DNA from: Megalobrama amblycephala
Taxonomy: Eukaryota; Chordata; Actinopteri; Cypriniformes; Xenocyprididae
Reading direction: 5' to 3'
Assembly (NCBI RefSeq): GCF_018812025.1
Contig: NC_063058.1
Span: 14,621,797-14,685,796 of the forward strand
DNA length: 64,000 nt
In this document: positions 45,000 through 58,859 of the stretch, piece after piece
How positions within the stretch are numbered: the first letter of the stretch is position 1
How the letters are laid out: each line of letters opens with the position of its first letter
Translations under genes and position numbers: made by a program
The notes under the pieces: generated by a model
Database searches by the model: none
Told to the model about the DNA's origin: nothing
Seen by the model: only the letters and a program-made list of their open reading frames with translations

Positions 45000-45415
45000 T
45001 CTATCTATCTATCGTTCTATCTATCATTCTATCTATCCTTCTATCTATCCTTCTATCGTTCTGTCTATCATTCTATCTATCGTTCTATCTATCTATCGTT
45101 CTATCATTCTATCTATCTATCATTCTATCTATTGTTCTATCTATCAGATAGAACGATAGATTATCTATCTGTTGTTCAGTCTATCCTTTGTTTGTTCTAT
45201 TGTTGTTCATTCTATCATTTGTTTGTTTGCTTGTTTATTCCTTTGTTTGTTCGTTCTATCATTTGTTTCTTCTATCGTTTGTTTGTTTTTCATTTGTTTG
45301 TTCATTCTATTGTTTTTCGTTCTATCTTTTGTTTGTTTGTTCTATCATTCGTTTGTTCTATCGTTCAGTCATTCATTTGTTTGGTCTATCATTCGTTCGT
45401 TCTATCCTGTTTACC
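45000..45415. repeat. Tetranucleotide (TCTA/TTCTATCN)n array grading into GTTTGTTC repeats
   Basis: ATCTATCGTTCTATC-type units up to about 45150, then an inverted patch (GATAGAACGATAGA), then TTTGTTCGTTCTATCATTTG units. The long Ser/Tyr/Leu- and Phe/Val/Cys-rich open frames over this interval are artefacts of the repeat. Confidence 0.95.
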
Positions 45416-45421
45416 CATTTG

Positions 45422-45920
45422 CAGGGGTGGAAAGAGTACTGAAATAATATACTCAAGTAAAAGTACCATTACGCAGTAAAATCTCCAGAGTTAAATCAAC
45501 TCCGCTCAGAGTACATATGATCCCTCTCTAAATAGTGTTAAAGTAACACTGAAGCAGAGTTAAAGTTAATGAGATAATTAAGCAATTAATAAGGCTGTGA
45601 CTGAAGTCAGATGTAGTTCTTGTTTTCTCTTTTCTTCAGTGATTCTGCTTGTTAATAGCAGGCGTTCATCACTAATGCACAATCATCACTTAATTGCTTA
45701 ATTATCTCATTAACTTTAACTCTCCTTTAGTGTTATTTTAACACTATTTAGAGAGGGACCATATGTACTCTGAGCAGAGTTGATTTAACTCTGGAGATTT
45801 TGCTGTGTACTTTTCAAAAAAATGTAGTGTGAGTTAAGTTAAAATTACTCGTCCAAAAACCTACTTGATTAAGAGTAAACAAGTATCTTATTTAAAAGTA
45901 CTCATGAGTAATGACTATCA
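45422..45920. mobile_element. hAT-like element fragment interrupted by a TA MITE
   Basis: CAGGGGTGGAAAGAGTACTG followed by ACTCAAGTAAAAGTACCA is the left end of a common fish hAT family. Its subterminal part resumes after the nested MITE (TACTTTTCAAAAAAATGTAG). The right terminus is not intact. Confidence 0.65.
45472..45807. mobile_element. 336-bp TA MITE
   Basis: TA at 45470-45471 and 45808-45809; inverted ends CGCAGTAAAATCTCCAGAGT and CTGGAGATTTTGCTGTG; inner inverted GAGATAATTAAGCAATTAAT / TTAATTGCTTAATTATCTC makes a strong fold-back. Confidence 0.85.
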
Positions 45921-46080
45921 TTCTATCTATCATTCATTTGTCCCTCTGCCCATTTGTTTGTCTGTCCATCCATCCATCTGTCTGTCTATATGTCAAAAAA
46001 ATGTAAAAATTACTTGTCTAAAAAACTCTTGAGTAAAAGAGTGGCTTATTTAAAAGTACTCATAAGTAGTGAGTATCGTT
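45815..46080. repeat. Transposon subterminal segment duplicated with microsatellite spacers
   Basis: The segment CAAAAAAATGTA...AAAATTAC ... TTATTTAAAAGTACTCAT and GAGTA occurs at about 45815-45915 and again at 45994-46078, each time followed by CTATCATTCATTTGTC tetranucleotide sequence. Confidence 0.8.
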
Positions 46081-46213
46081 ATTTCTATCATTCATTTGTC
46101 TGTCTGTCTGTCTGCCTGCCTGTCTGTCTGTCTATCTATCATTCTATCAATTTGTCCATCTGTCTATCTATATATCGATCGGTCTGTCTCTGTCTGTTTG
46201 TGTCTATCTTTCA
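46081..46213. repeat. (TCTG/TCTA)n microsatellite
   Basis: TGTCTGTCTGTCTGCCTGCC then CTATCTATCATTCTATC units, continuous with the arrays to the left. Confidence 0.92.
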
Positions 46214-49151
46214 GAAACCATCAGAAAACTCAGTAAACCCAACACTCTTAAGGCAATTTGTAACTTTTTTTTTTTTTTACATGTTGGCAAATTGGTGGTG
46301 AATTTATATGAATTTGTATGATCTCATTCATACTTTTTTTTTACTATTTGCTTACACCTCAGCAAGGGTTAGGTTTACCCTATGGTTTGGGGTATAATTT
46401 TATAAGAATAAGGATATACTTGCAGGCAGATAGAATGTATGAAAGAATGAACGCAAGTACTGCAATTGAAGTGAGAACAGGAAACTGACACACTGTCACA
46501 GGCCTGTACTGTTGTCATTCTGATGCTGCATTCCTCTGACTGGCCGACAGTTGGCCAACATCTGGCTGATGCTTTCTTCATATTGTCGGGCAGCAGCTGC
46601 GTGCTCTGTGATATGTAGATCAAACACAGACCTAAAGTGATGGGATTAGCTTAGAAAGTTCCCACACACACTGACACATAGAAAGAGAGGAGGCATCAGT
46701 TCACACCTCCCAAACAATCACAGTGTAGTTCTTTCACACAAACACACACACACATACACAATCTTTCATTCATTGTCTGCTTCACACTTTTGCTCGCTTC
46801 AGATTTAACAATAACCACTAAAATAAATCAAGATTTTGAGAGATCTTCATCATACCAACATTATTGTATCTTCTACAAGACACAAATGAAAGAATCTGAT
46901 TTCTGTTCTCGTTTTTCACAATTATAAATCTCTACAGACTTGTATAGCAAATGACTTTTTTTTTTTTGGATAATCAGTAACTTCATTAGCATCCTTAAAA
47001 CAAAAGCAAATCTAATAGATAGTGTAATAGATTATAGACGAGAGAGGATTTTTGATTATGATGCATTGGCAGGCCTTCCAGAATAAAGGCTGCCCGACAG
47101 TGATGTAAAACTGCTGACGTCCGTAGTGCTCTGATTGATGGGCACAGCGTTAGCACAGACACGAAACTAAGCATCCGACTCGGAGTCTGGCGGTCTGAGG
47201 ACAAGATCCGCCCACTGGCTGAAATGGTTTTGTACATTACGTCTTCCCGTTTGAGGTATGTGGAGTGGGAACATGTCCTTGATTAGCCTTTGAACTGCTC
47301 TGTGTTCCTTGAAGGCCTCAGGCAGAGTCCCAAGCCAAAGTGACTGAAATTAAGATGCAATCTTAACAGGATGCTCAAGAAGAGCAATAGATTTAGTGAC
47401 ACTTTACATCAGATGATATTTATGGACTCTGTAATGTTAATTAAATTAAATACAAAAGTATATTACAGTGTGTTTACAAGCAGCTTCACAAAATAATGAA
47501 ACATTAAGTAGGCACATGTTGTTCGTATTCAGTTCTTACAGTTAGGCTCATAATTTGCATACTCTTCTTTACACAGATGTTTATATTAAAAGATGAAGTA
47601 GCTGAATAAAGGATACTTATATAGACAGAATAATAGCTTACTAATTTAGTCTAATCATCATGTTCAAGAGTTTAAATACGATTGTTTTTTTTTAAATGTG
47701 TTGAAACCTCATGCATTGATAACTGCTTTTTTGCATTATATATAATGCGCAAATATGAGTCTCAGCACCATAAAGCCACTGCAACCATTCCAAACTTACA
47801 ATACCTGGAGGATTTTTACCAAATCTTCACTATTCAGGACAAACCAAAGACTCAATATAGAGAACCAAAGGTATGTAAACTTTGGATAAGATAATTTGTG
47901 TAAATTCAGGTATTGTTTTGTCTTGTTGAATAGATGTAAATATCTGTCATACTTCAAGTGGAGGAGAACGACATTTTTTCTAAGTTTGCTAACATTCTTC
48001 TTTTAAACTGATCCATAACAAACAAATCGACTATTTGCACTGTAAAAAGTCTACATTTGTTACCTAAATGCAGTTCTTTAGATTTCACACTTTGACGTAG
48101 AAAATGTTATTGTCGGTCGAAACGAATTGCTAAAGGGTCCCTTATGTATGTTTTCCCAGTGAGGTCAGGCAGGGGAGTGAAAGTGAGATCTCTTGTGGTA
48201 CAAACACATGCAATCTACCAGTCCTTTGACGATTCTGCAGGTAGCCATAGGAACTTCTCATTAAAAGAGACGGCTAAAGAGGTGTTATAAGTAAACAGCA
48301 TGACAGGTAGGCCTAATGAAGAAAATTTGTTAGATAATCGTTGTACTCTTCTCTTGTATTACTATGATATCGTGGGAAAGCTCCTCTCAGGGAGAGAAAG
48401 AGAGATAGAGGAAGAACAGTCACGACACCGGCGCGCTGTTGGCGCTCTCCGTGGTTCTGAAGATAAGAGTGGGTGTATAGCCTGCCTGTTTCAGTTGAGT
48501 TTTATATCCTCCTGAGATTCAGCTATTCATTTTTGTCCAATGTAGTGGACATAAGTTGTTTGCTAATATCTCTTAGACCATATATATATCACATGTTTGA
48601 AGTGTTTCATATATATCATGAAAAGGACATTTTTCTGGGCTTTACTTTCATATTCAATATTATAATGATATGGTATAATTATGTAAAGCTATTTGTAATA
48701 TAATATAATATGCAAGCACTAAGGTACGAGAGGCTGTTGAACACGGAATAAGACGCAACTGACAAATGCTTTGACTAGCTCGGTCAGTCACGGGAAAACC
48801 TTTTAACTGTTAAAAGGACAAGATATTGCAGCGGACATTTAAACAGATTTTTTTATTATGAACGTAGGACTGACCTGAAGGAAAATGCTAAATCTGAATG
48901 CAGGTAATAAACTCGCTCAATCGATCTCTTTCAAACAATACTCTTCTACATAATACAGTAAGCTTCAATGAACAATATAAATTGAGAACAAACAGTTTAC
49001 GGTGCTAAGAGTAGTTGCTAAGGATGTTGTGTAGTGATACACAGAACCGTTGGGTGAAGCGGTCGTGTTATATTGTGAATAAAACAGCTATTGACCAATC
49101 AGAATCAAGGAGAGGAACTAACCGTTTTATAAAATATAATATAATATAATA
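46214..49151. other. jph3 intron 1 sequence without recognised element
   Basis: No exon or transposon boundary recognised. A short AATATAAT-type array at about 49130-49155 precedes the next element. Confidence 0.4.
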
Positions 49152-49702
49152 TAAAGGTGCAATGTGTAAAATTTGGGAGGATCTATTGACAGAAATGCAA
49201 TATATTATACATAACTATGTTTTCAGTGGTGTATAAAGACCTTACATAAATGAAACATTATGGTTTTTTTTTTTTTTTTTTTACCTTAAAATGAGCCATT
49301 TCTATCTCATACACTGCAGGTCCCCCCTCCATGTCAAGTCGTCGTTTCTACAGCAGCCCTAAACGGACAAACTGCTCTACAGATCGTGCTTAGTCACTAT
49401 GTTGTTCTTCTTCTAAATCGTTCGTGTTTTTAGAGGCAGCTTACATCGTCACTACGTTGAATATGCACGAAGTAGTAGTTAGTAGTCATTTGGTTTATTA
49501 TAAGCAGAAACCGTTCTTTGTTAGAAGTAAGAAGAAACCTCATTGCTTGACTGGCTAATGTACTCTCTCAGACGACGACATCTTTGTCTTGTGTCGGCCA
49601 GACGGCCACCGTAGCTTCTCCGAAAGGGAAGGTTGAGCTCCGTTGGTTGCAGTTCGCAATCTCACTTCTAGATGCCACTAAAATTTACACATTGCACCTT
49701 TA
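49152..49702. mobile_element. TIR element with TAAAGGTGCAATGTGTAA ends
   Basis: Left TAAAGGTGCAATGTGTAAAA and right AAATTTACACATTGCACCTT with final TA. About 550 bp, no transposase; a 20-bp T run near 49263-49282. Confidence 0.8.
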
Positions 49703-52569
49703 ATAAACTGCCCATAAACCATGCTTAGTTAATATAGAAAAGAAATAGGATCATCAAATTTTAAAAGTGAGGTGAAAATTATTCCCATATAATTTGTTTT
49801 TGCTGTTTTAAGGCCACACGTTCGATTAAACTGTTTGGTATTTCAACCGTACATCTGGTGTTATCGCACAAATTCATCTGTCACTTGTTAGAAGAAATAA
49901 TCTAAATGACAAAACCTGCGTTTGTTTCTTTGCTGGGTCTCAGGAGGTTAAGATGTTCAGATATCCAATACAACATGTATTCTTTCCATGAGGTAGACCT
50001 CAGATCTCTTGCTTTGTGAGATCTAACAAGTCTGTTTGATCAAACCAAGTGTGAATATGCAATATAGAGAGCGGGCGCTCTCTGAGGACGCAGACGTTAG
50101 TATTAATCAGAGGAACATCTAATTGAATCACTGAACAGCTGTGAAAACAGCTATACAAATGAAAATGCAGTAGCAAAAAAAAAAAAAAAAAAAAAAAAAC
50201 TTGGATCTGTCATTAGCTTGCTTACTTTCTGTATGGGGAGTATATGCAGACAACAGTAGCCTTGTATGAACATGGGACATCCCACATGGGTCACATGGTT
50301 ATATGGTCCTGTATTGGCTTTCTATGAGTCCTGCAACCCACATGTCAAAACTAATTCGCTTGCGTTTCTGCCGGAGGCCTATGAGATGCATTGTGCAACA
50401 GAGTGGGGCACACAGAACGGAAACGGTTAATGCGGAAAGATCAAAGACGCGGAAACATCACAGGACAGATTTAATCATGCGCCTTCCCCCGGGTTGAATT
50501 TATAATCGTTTCTTTAACAATGCACGCTGTTCTGTTTTGAGGTTGAATACTTTTTGTTTTTGCCTTTTCATGTGTCGTGATCAGGGACGTGTCTGTCTAA
50601 AGAAATGGTGGCGTTGTGGCTCAGTTGGCCTAAATATCTCACATACAATACTAATTAGAATTCATGCCAAGAAAAGGCAGACTCCCGCAAAGCAGGCAGA
50701 AAGTCTGTTTGGATCGGCTCTTCCATGAATTATTAATCTCTTGTCTTTTTCACAAAGTCAGCAATTGCACCTCAGAGTAATTGTTGCGTGTGTGCGGTTG
50801 CGGGCCAGACTCTCGCAGAGTACACATCTGTCGGCCATGCTGATCTCTAGTGGCCTTAAATCCAGGACAGTGCACTTCTTGGAATGAAACAGGTGTTTGT
50901 ATCCATAGATGGGCTAAAGAGATGATCTCTTATCCGTAACCTAAACCATCCACTGGGCATTCATCATAGCTTTGGAAATAATAGGTGCTTCACATGGCGA
51001 CTTTTCCCTGATGCAAACCACACACTTTTATAGCATTGTCAATCTTACATAAACAATGCCATAAAAGTGTTGTTTATTCAGGCAATGTGTTCTGTATATG
51101 GGGCAATGGTATTGCAACAACGCTCCACAATACAAAATAAAGCTACACTTAAAACCAAATCTCTCTGTAAGCCTACATAGACTAGCAGGCTGTTATCCGT
51201 TTAAGGGGATTTCAGTTTTACTATTTTTTTAAATGTTATGTAGGTGATGTTTTTGAGAAGTGGAATAGTCCCCATTTTAGGATTATGAACGATATAAAAT
51301 AATGTATTTGAACCACATAACTGATATATATGCTTCCTTTTGTTGTCAAGCCAGCTGTAGGTATTTCGATTCGCATTCGAGCAATGCTGAATGGCACTTT
51401 TCAGAGGCCAAATTGATCAGCATTTGAGTTTTAGTCATGCAGGAGTGCTGGGAATTGCTGTATATAAGCCACATAGTGGACATGATGCCACTGTTGGCCT
51501 CAAGCAACAGAGTTCCACATTGATGTATGTAAGTACTTTACTCCCTGACTTCTGAATAATCATTAGGGTTACATCAGAAACTGAAATCAGAGCAGCTGTA
51601 AAAGCAAAAATCATCCATATCCTGTACAGTGCTATTCTCTGTAGACAAGTAATCCCTAAGGGGCTGACTGAGGGAAAAAACATGACAAGACATGTTATTG
51701 GATCAAAGATTAATGCATGTGATGTAACGTTAATAGTTTTGAAATATCATATAAAACTGTATGTTTACATCAAGCCTAGAAATGTCAGTTTATATTTATG
51801 GCAAAGATGTGTTTAGAATATTGCATACTATCAGAGTCTCTTCTTTAGCAGTAGAAGCCAATGGAAACTAACTTGCCCTCTTCAAACCTGTCCTCTTTAG
51901 TGTGAGGGGGGAATTCAGGTCATAATGTGAACAGATGCTTTCGTGTGTGGCAGCTGTAGTGTACTCAGACAGCACTGAAAGCTGATAATGCTACTGTAAC
52001 CTCTTTGTGGCCCTATTAACATTGTATTGTTTCTCCCTTCTTTGGCTCATTTTTTTCCTTTCTTCTCAATCTCTGTCTTCTCTGACTGCTTACTGTGGTT
52101 GTGATTAAATGGCCCAGATTAGTACCAAAGTAAGTAAACACCATTAGCAAGTCAGCCAGCCAATCAGAGTGGCGAGCACTGAGTCTCCAGTGACACGCTG
52201 ACCTGCTGCCAGAGTCTGTGTGCGTTTCCACAGCAACTTGGTGTAAAAGACTCACAGGCAACGCTTCCATAATGCAAGGTGATTGAAAGAATGAAACAAA
52301 GAGAGAGGGGTTATGCTGCTCTGAAAATAGATAGACTGTTGATATAAGTACATGCCTTGTTCACCATAATTGACAGTTTCTTCAACTTAAAACAGTCAAA
52401 CGGGTGCTGATTTAACTTCAATATCCTCAGAGAGTGTGAAGATGCATATGTTTCTCCACATCTATTAATTCAGCTACCTTTAGATCTCTGATACAAAAAT
52501 CAATATATGTGTATATCATAGCCACCTGAGTCTCATACACACTCATACTCTGCCTATTTACTTACTTAT
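49703..52569. other. jph3 intron 1 sequence without recognised element
   Basis: Contains a poly-A run at about 50175-50199. No exon, RNA gene or transposon end seen. Less repeat-dense than the rest of the intron. Confidence 0.4.
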
Positions 52570-52856
52570 CAAATTCGAAAATTCTTTCATTATTTACTCA
52601 CTCTCATGTCATTCCAAATCTGTTTAACTTTCTTTTCTTTTTTTTCTGTGGAACACAAAAGAAGATTTTTTTTTTTCAGTGATTTTTTTTGTCCAGTTAA
52701 TGAAAGTCAATATGGTCCCAAAAACATTTGAAACAATCTTCAAAATGTATATTGTTGTGTCTTCTACAGAAGAAAGAAAGTATTACAGGTTTGGAATGAA
52801 ATGAAGGTGAGTAAATAAAGACATAATCTTAATTTTTGGGTGAACTATCCCTTTAA
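52570..52856. mobile_element. TTAA MITE fragment
   Basis: ATTATTTACTCACTCTCATG and TCATTCCAAATCTG on the left; GGTGAGTAAATAAAGACATA and GGTGAACTATCCCTTTAA on the right with TTAA at 52853-52856. The left terminus is decayed. Confidence 0.72.
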
Positions 52857-53583
52857 TAGTTGGCATTCCAATGTTACCTTCCTATCATGTATTCATATTG
52901 CACCTTTACTAACAAAGACACTAAGGTTGATGAAATAAGAGATTTAATTTACAAAAAAGCATACAAATGAGGGTTCAGCTCGCTTGACTCTGTAAAAGTA
53001 TCCAATTACTTTCAACAACTGTGGTGATTCTTGAATAATCACTGACAGGATAATTTATTAATTAAAAAAAAGTTTCTATAGGCCGGTTAGAGAGAGGCCA
53101 TTGTACGAGTGTTATTTCAAATTATGTTACAGTGGTGGTTTTGCTTGTTTCATGTAAATGAGTCTATTGTCTAAATGTTACTTTCATGGCCATTGGTCTT
53201 TGTCACTTATCTGGCCTTTATATCATTCTCAACTTTTGTTTTGGCAATCTTTTGTCTTGGCAGCCTGGTTCCAGCTCAAATAGTGTGTTCCGGTGTTTTC
53301 TCAAGGGCTTTTGCAAGACTTGTAGGTTGACTGGAATCTCTCATTCTTTCACTTTATCTGTCTCTCTTTCTCTAGATGTCCAATTGGCCTTAATTTGAGC
53401 CTCCAATTTGATCTCCTCAGCAGCTTGTGGAGGATGGATGAATTCGCTAGTCTAAATGAGGAGTAGTAGAGGAAGAATAAAAAAATTCTGACTACAAGTA
53501 AAAAAGTGTTGAGTGGTGCAAAAATGGAAATTACAAGGTATTCTGGAAATTTCTCTCTGCTGTAACTGTGTTTGTGTTATCCA

Positions 53584-53775
53584 TTAAAGGGACTGTTCAC
53601 ACAAAAATCCCAACATTTACTCACCCTCATGTTGTTCCAAAACTTTCTTCTTTTGAATACGCAAGAAAATTCTTTGAAGAACACTGGGGTCCAAAGTTAG
53701 GGTGTTCCACCAAAAAAAAAATCATATGGGTTTGTAATGACAAGAGGGATTCATTTTGGAGTGAACTATCCCTTG
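53584..53775. mobile_element. Short TTAA MITE just downstream of jph3 exon 1
   Basis: TTAA 53584-53587 with AGGGACTGTTCACACA; TTTACTCACCCTCATGTTGT inside; right end GAGTGAACTATCCCTT without the final TTAA. Ends about 90 bp from the jph3 exon 1 donor. Confidence 0.78.
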
Positions 53776-53839
53776 TACAGAGATATTGTGGTGTCATTTA
53801 GTTGGAAGACTTTTTAAAAAGTTTAACTCAAACTCTTTA

Positions 53840-54303
<464 letters not shown>

Positions 54304-57300
54304 AAGACCCAAACAAAATCAGACTTGGAAATGGGGCCAGGGTGTTGGTGGAAAACTGGGGAAGGAAAAAACCCGTAAACGCTCCCTTGATTGGCCTTAC
54401 AAAAACAATGCAAAAAGTTAAAAGAAAGAAAGAGGAGCCCTCCTGGGCAGTAGTCCCCTCCTGTCAAACTAGGCAGGAGCAGCTTGAGCCCTCTCAGACC
54501 ATCCTCCTCCAGGAGTGGAGCTTTTTATTCACAAGTTGCTTTCCTGCAGTTGCTTCTTAGTGATGAAAGTGGGCCCACGCCAGCCATGCGCCTTGTTCTA
54601 CCGTTACCAGCGCAGAAACAATTCTCTCGGTTCTGGTGCTCTGGCCCCCTCCTTGTTCCTGCCTCCACAGAGGGCCACTGTGCCAGCACACACCTACCCT
54701 CACTCCCGCTCTCCCTCTCTGGGGCTTTGAGCTGTTTCACTTCCCCTCCCAGTTGCTGAGACCACCAGGCTCCACCTAGAAACCTGTGAGCCCTCAGAGT
54801 GACGGCCGATAGATGAAGCAAGCAGGTAGCATTTACAAATGCATCCCCTCTGCCAGGAGCTCACTTACTGTTGTACCAAATCCACCCGACATGCTGATGC
54901 CACACAGAGAGACAGAGTGCAAAAGAAACAAGAAAAAAAGAGCGATGGATTTTGCAAGCTTCAGTCTCTGTCAGTTAGCAGCAATGCAGTCTCTATTCAC
55001 ACACAATCGCATGCATATATACGCACGCTCTCGCCAGCTCTGGATGAGCGCACAGCTTGATCGTAAACAAACTGATGTGATTAATTCCTTATCTGGGCAC
55101 TGTTTTGTCGTTGTCTCTGCCTTCCTCTCTGCTCTCTTTTCAGGTCTGTATAAAAATCCTGTGCTCCGGTTTGCTTGCAGGTGGGAAAACCAGATTCATT
55201 GTTTCTGATTTACCTTCTTCTGTTCTTCCTTGACTCAATCACATTGTTGGAATGATTTTCATGTGACGCTGATGGTCTTTTTCTCCGTCGTCATCTTATT
55301 CCCCCATATGCTTGGATGTCTCTCTCTCTCTCTCTCACACTGGTGTCTCTCAAATCTGCTCATTAGAGGCGGACTGTTCCAACGCAGCCAACTCCCCCTC
55401 CCCCTTGCACATGCTCTCTCTCCCTCGCTCTCCCTTCATTTAAAGAGACATGTACTGCGTTAATACTCACCTCTCTCTATCTCTCTCTCTTTCTCTCTCT
55501 CTATCCATCCACCTCAGGGAGCAAAGATTGCTTTTCCTAATTGCCCGGCTTAGTCCTCCCCCTACCCTCCCGCTAAATCTCCATTGCTCTGCCCTCATAG
55601 AATAATTAGAGCATTTGTCAGTTAATGATATGGCTTGAGATGGTGCATTAAATCTCTTTGTTGCAGGTGAGATAATATGAAATCTGCTCTGTTGACCTTG
55701 GCTCTTGATCATCCTGACTATTTTTCACTGGATTTCATGGAATCTGTAAGGCACAAGGGTTTCTTTTACTGTGGAGACTCATATTATTCATAGACAAAGT
55801 ATGTTATAATTGAAGACATATCACTTAATACAACACAGTTTCAGATTACTGAGAACACCATGCTTTACAGTATGTCTCCTCCTTCCTTCTTAAACAACTT
55901 TTCCTTAGAAGTATCCTGTAATGAAAAAAGCCCATGAGGATTCAAGAGGATACATGGAGACATCAAAATACAGAATGTAGACAAGGGACCTGGCGAATAC
56001 ACTTTATCATATTATTAGTTTTAAATTGCAATTGTGTGTAACAGTCTGTTTGTAAAGAGGAGGAGGGATATTTATCCTCTCAATTACAGGGGATCAACTC
56101 TGACGGAGCTGGGTAAAAATACTCTGACATGCTGATTTGGCTCAGCAGGTATTGAGAACCAAGTTTCATGCAGTAAACAGGTCACCTACAGTTTGAATCA
56201 AGATTCATGTATTTGACTACATGTGTTTGACTGAGCAATGCTAACTCATTGCTTCTGGTGGTTTAGCTTATCAGGCTACTTTAGTAAAAGCCTGCTGTTG
56301 GCTTGATTAGCATTAGAGAAAGAGAGGGAGATTTTATGAAGTGGGATCAGCAGGCGGAGTGTGGGAGTGTGTGTATGTGTGTGTAAGATAGAGATTGCAG
56401 GGGAAGTGTGTGCATTCTTCTCAGATTGACAGTTTTTGCAAGGTTGTTCTTACAAACTAAAGCCTTTCTTGAAAAACCTACAAAAAAAGAAATAATTTGA
56501 CAATTAGACATCAAAAGCCAAACAGTATTAACAATATTCCCATGTTAACCATTAAAATAAAATTTTTGACCAAAAAACAAAACAAAACAAAAAACTAGTC
56601 ATTACCTGTAACTGCATAGGCGTAATCCTGTTCTGATCCACAAATCTTACATTTTGAAAATGTAATTGTGTATAGTGTCTGCTGTACTATGGAGGGTTTG
56701 ATGCGGACATACTATGGCTGTGGCTGATTGAGGCCTGAGGAGCATTACTATGAGTTTAAGCCCAGAGACACAACATCACTCAGACTTGTTAGCAAAACAG
56801 GCCGTGATGACTCACGCACCCCTGCAGCACAACTGAAAACATCAAGGCTGTTATTGAAAATTTGGAGAGTTATTAAATTAGCTTCCCTTACTTGTTTAAC
56901 CACAGGGCAGAAATAGCAGAAACAGGGACATTTGCTAACTCAGGTTTTTTGGGGGGTTGTATTAGGATGAGCATGTTAAATCAACTCAAATACTTGAGTA
57001 CATAGGGCCACGAATAGAATGTGAATTGTGAATTGCATCCCATTCACTAGCCAACTCCATAGGAGAGAGAGAAGAAAAAAAAAAGACTCACGAAAGCGTG
57101 CGTCTTTGCTTTTCCTGCTGATTACCGTAATTATCTTAATAAATAGTGTGCACCACTATTTTTGTTGCGGCTAGCTTGACCTTCTGTTGTCTGATGAATT
57201 GGCCCACAAAGTAGAGAAAATGATACTATGACACTAAATTAAAAATTACACCCTTATTTGATGTTTAGGTATAACTTTGAATTCAGTAAAAATTACATCA

Positions 57301-58120
57301 TTCAGGATCATGACCAATCCTTGTTTTCATGATCGATGATGAATGGCTGTTCCTTGCGTACTCATTCCCATCCTTAATTTGTATCAGGTTCATTTCTACA
57401 TCTAAACATGGTGTGAACTGTTTTCATTTTTTTTTTTTTTCTTTTTTTTTCTTTTTCTTTTGAGTTGTACTGGATTTATATATTTCCAAAGCTTTCAATT
57501 TGAACACCTATCATCTTTGCTTGAACACAAAAAAGCTTTCAAATTTCAGTCACAAAGTGAGAGCCAACTGCTCCCTCTAGTGTTCATTTATAATCAGCAA
57601 CAGTTTCATTTGCCAGCACTGTACATTTATTAGGTTATACTAAAGTTCAATCTTCTACATTTGTATTTGATTATAACAATTTACCAGTAGGGTCATATTC
57701 TGTCAGTGGTTCTAAATTAGATGCCATAAACTAAAAATGAAAAACATTTTTTACAGCATTTATTAATCTGTTAATGTACATTTATAAATATACTATTATC
57801 CATTGTTAATTTGTTGTCATATCGTAATGCATACAAATCAACATTAATGTTAATTTATAGAATCTGAAATTTTAAAAACGTAATCAGTGTATGTAGAAAT
57901 TTAGGAATAACTAAAATCCAATCCTTTTCCTGGAGGCCCCACAACAAATACACATTTTGGGTTTCTCCCTTGATTTAACAACACTCAATTTTGGTCACTC
58001 CACTCCACATGCGTGTAAAACTTTTTTCTCTAGAGTAAGAATTATGATGCATATTTTTAGAACATTTTGCATTTTAGTTATTAAATTATTTAAATACATC
58101 ATCATTTATTTTATCACATC
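54304..58120. other. Divergent intergenic region jph3/zcchc14, poor in transposons
   Basis: No TTAA or TA MITE, SINE or hAT end recognised in almost 4 kb, in contrast to neighbouring DNA. TC-rich simple repeats occur at 55318-55336 and 55470-55502 and a T/C tract at 57428-57460. It probably holds jph3 upstream exon(s)/promoter and enhancers, but no specific site can be named with confidence. Open frames of 60-130 residues on both strands (54.3-55.7 kb) show no family features. Confidence 0.5.
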
Positions 58121-58127
58121 TCACAGA

Positions 58128-58246
58128 ACCATTGGAAATTCACTGAGGGCTCCTAGACGGCCGCAAATGAATTATCTACATAGAACAAATAGAGTATCCA
58201 GAGACACGATTATATTGTTTAATTCTCTACCATTATCTGTGTATTA
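58128..58246 (+). pseudogene. Possible LINE reverse-transcriptase C-terminal remnant
   Basis: The frame ends NSLRAPRRPQMNYLHRTNRV then SRDTIILFNSLPLSVY and stop. The R-x-N-R ... LFNSLP arrangement resembles the tail of non-LTR retrotransposon ORF2 proteins, which often end (W/F)N.LP. Nothing upstream supports a reverse transcriptase, so this is tentative. Confidence 0.25.
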
Positions 58247-58418
58247 AACCTCATTCAATTTACAGAGTATTGAAAAATGACTAGTTGTGAATGTGATTAT
58301 AAGCCAGTGTATGAAGCAGTATTGTGTTCCAAAACTGAAACACAAAAATATAACTTAAATAAACAAGGCACCAGGGAAAAGAAAATATTAACCGTTACTA
58401 TGTTGCTAGGTTGTATAC

Positions 58419-58442
58419 AAAAAAAAAAAAAAAAAAAAAAAA
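58419..58442. repeat. Poly-A run
   Basis: About 24 A residues. May mark the 3' tail of an old retroposed sequence, in line with the weak LINE remnant 170 bp upstream. Confidence 0.8.
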
Positions 58443-58859
58443 GGACAGAGTGGAAAGTATTTAAGAAAATATAGTATCCATTAGATTGGGTGAGGATATT
58501 TATACGACTTTTTGCTTGATGGAGCCCTGGGACAATTGGCGCCATCTTCGGGAAAGTTGACATCATTAAATGACAAAACCAGATATTTCCAATATATGCC
58601 TAGTGGCTAGAAAAGGCATACTTCAGAAAAGGGGTTTTCCTGTATTAAGACCACCACAGGAATGAATTATATAGTATTTTATAAATTTAAATAAATATAC
58701 CTTATGTATAAAATTCAGTTAAGCATTTATGTTAAGTGAATGTACCCTATCTCTTTAAATAATACAATTTTACTGTCCACATCAAATGTGACTGCAGCCG
58801 CTTTAGAGATATAAGATAATGGCGTTTTGGCCAATCATGGCGCAGAATGTTATTACTGA

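Noticed and set aside
44820..45479. 219-residue repeat protein (Ser/Tyr/Phe rich) and two overlapping frames
   Set aside because: Translation of tetranucleotide microsatellite; the period-4 DNA cycles through all frames.
55008..55025. TATATA-like word as a jph3 TATA box
   Set aside because: Isolated AT-rich word about 760 bp upstream of the start codon with no other promoter element; cannot be supported.
54313..55208. Multiple 70-130 residue frames upstream of jph3
   Set aside because: Both strands are open in a compositionally mixed stretch; no domain, signal peptide or splice pairing supports a gene.
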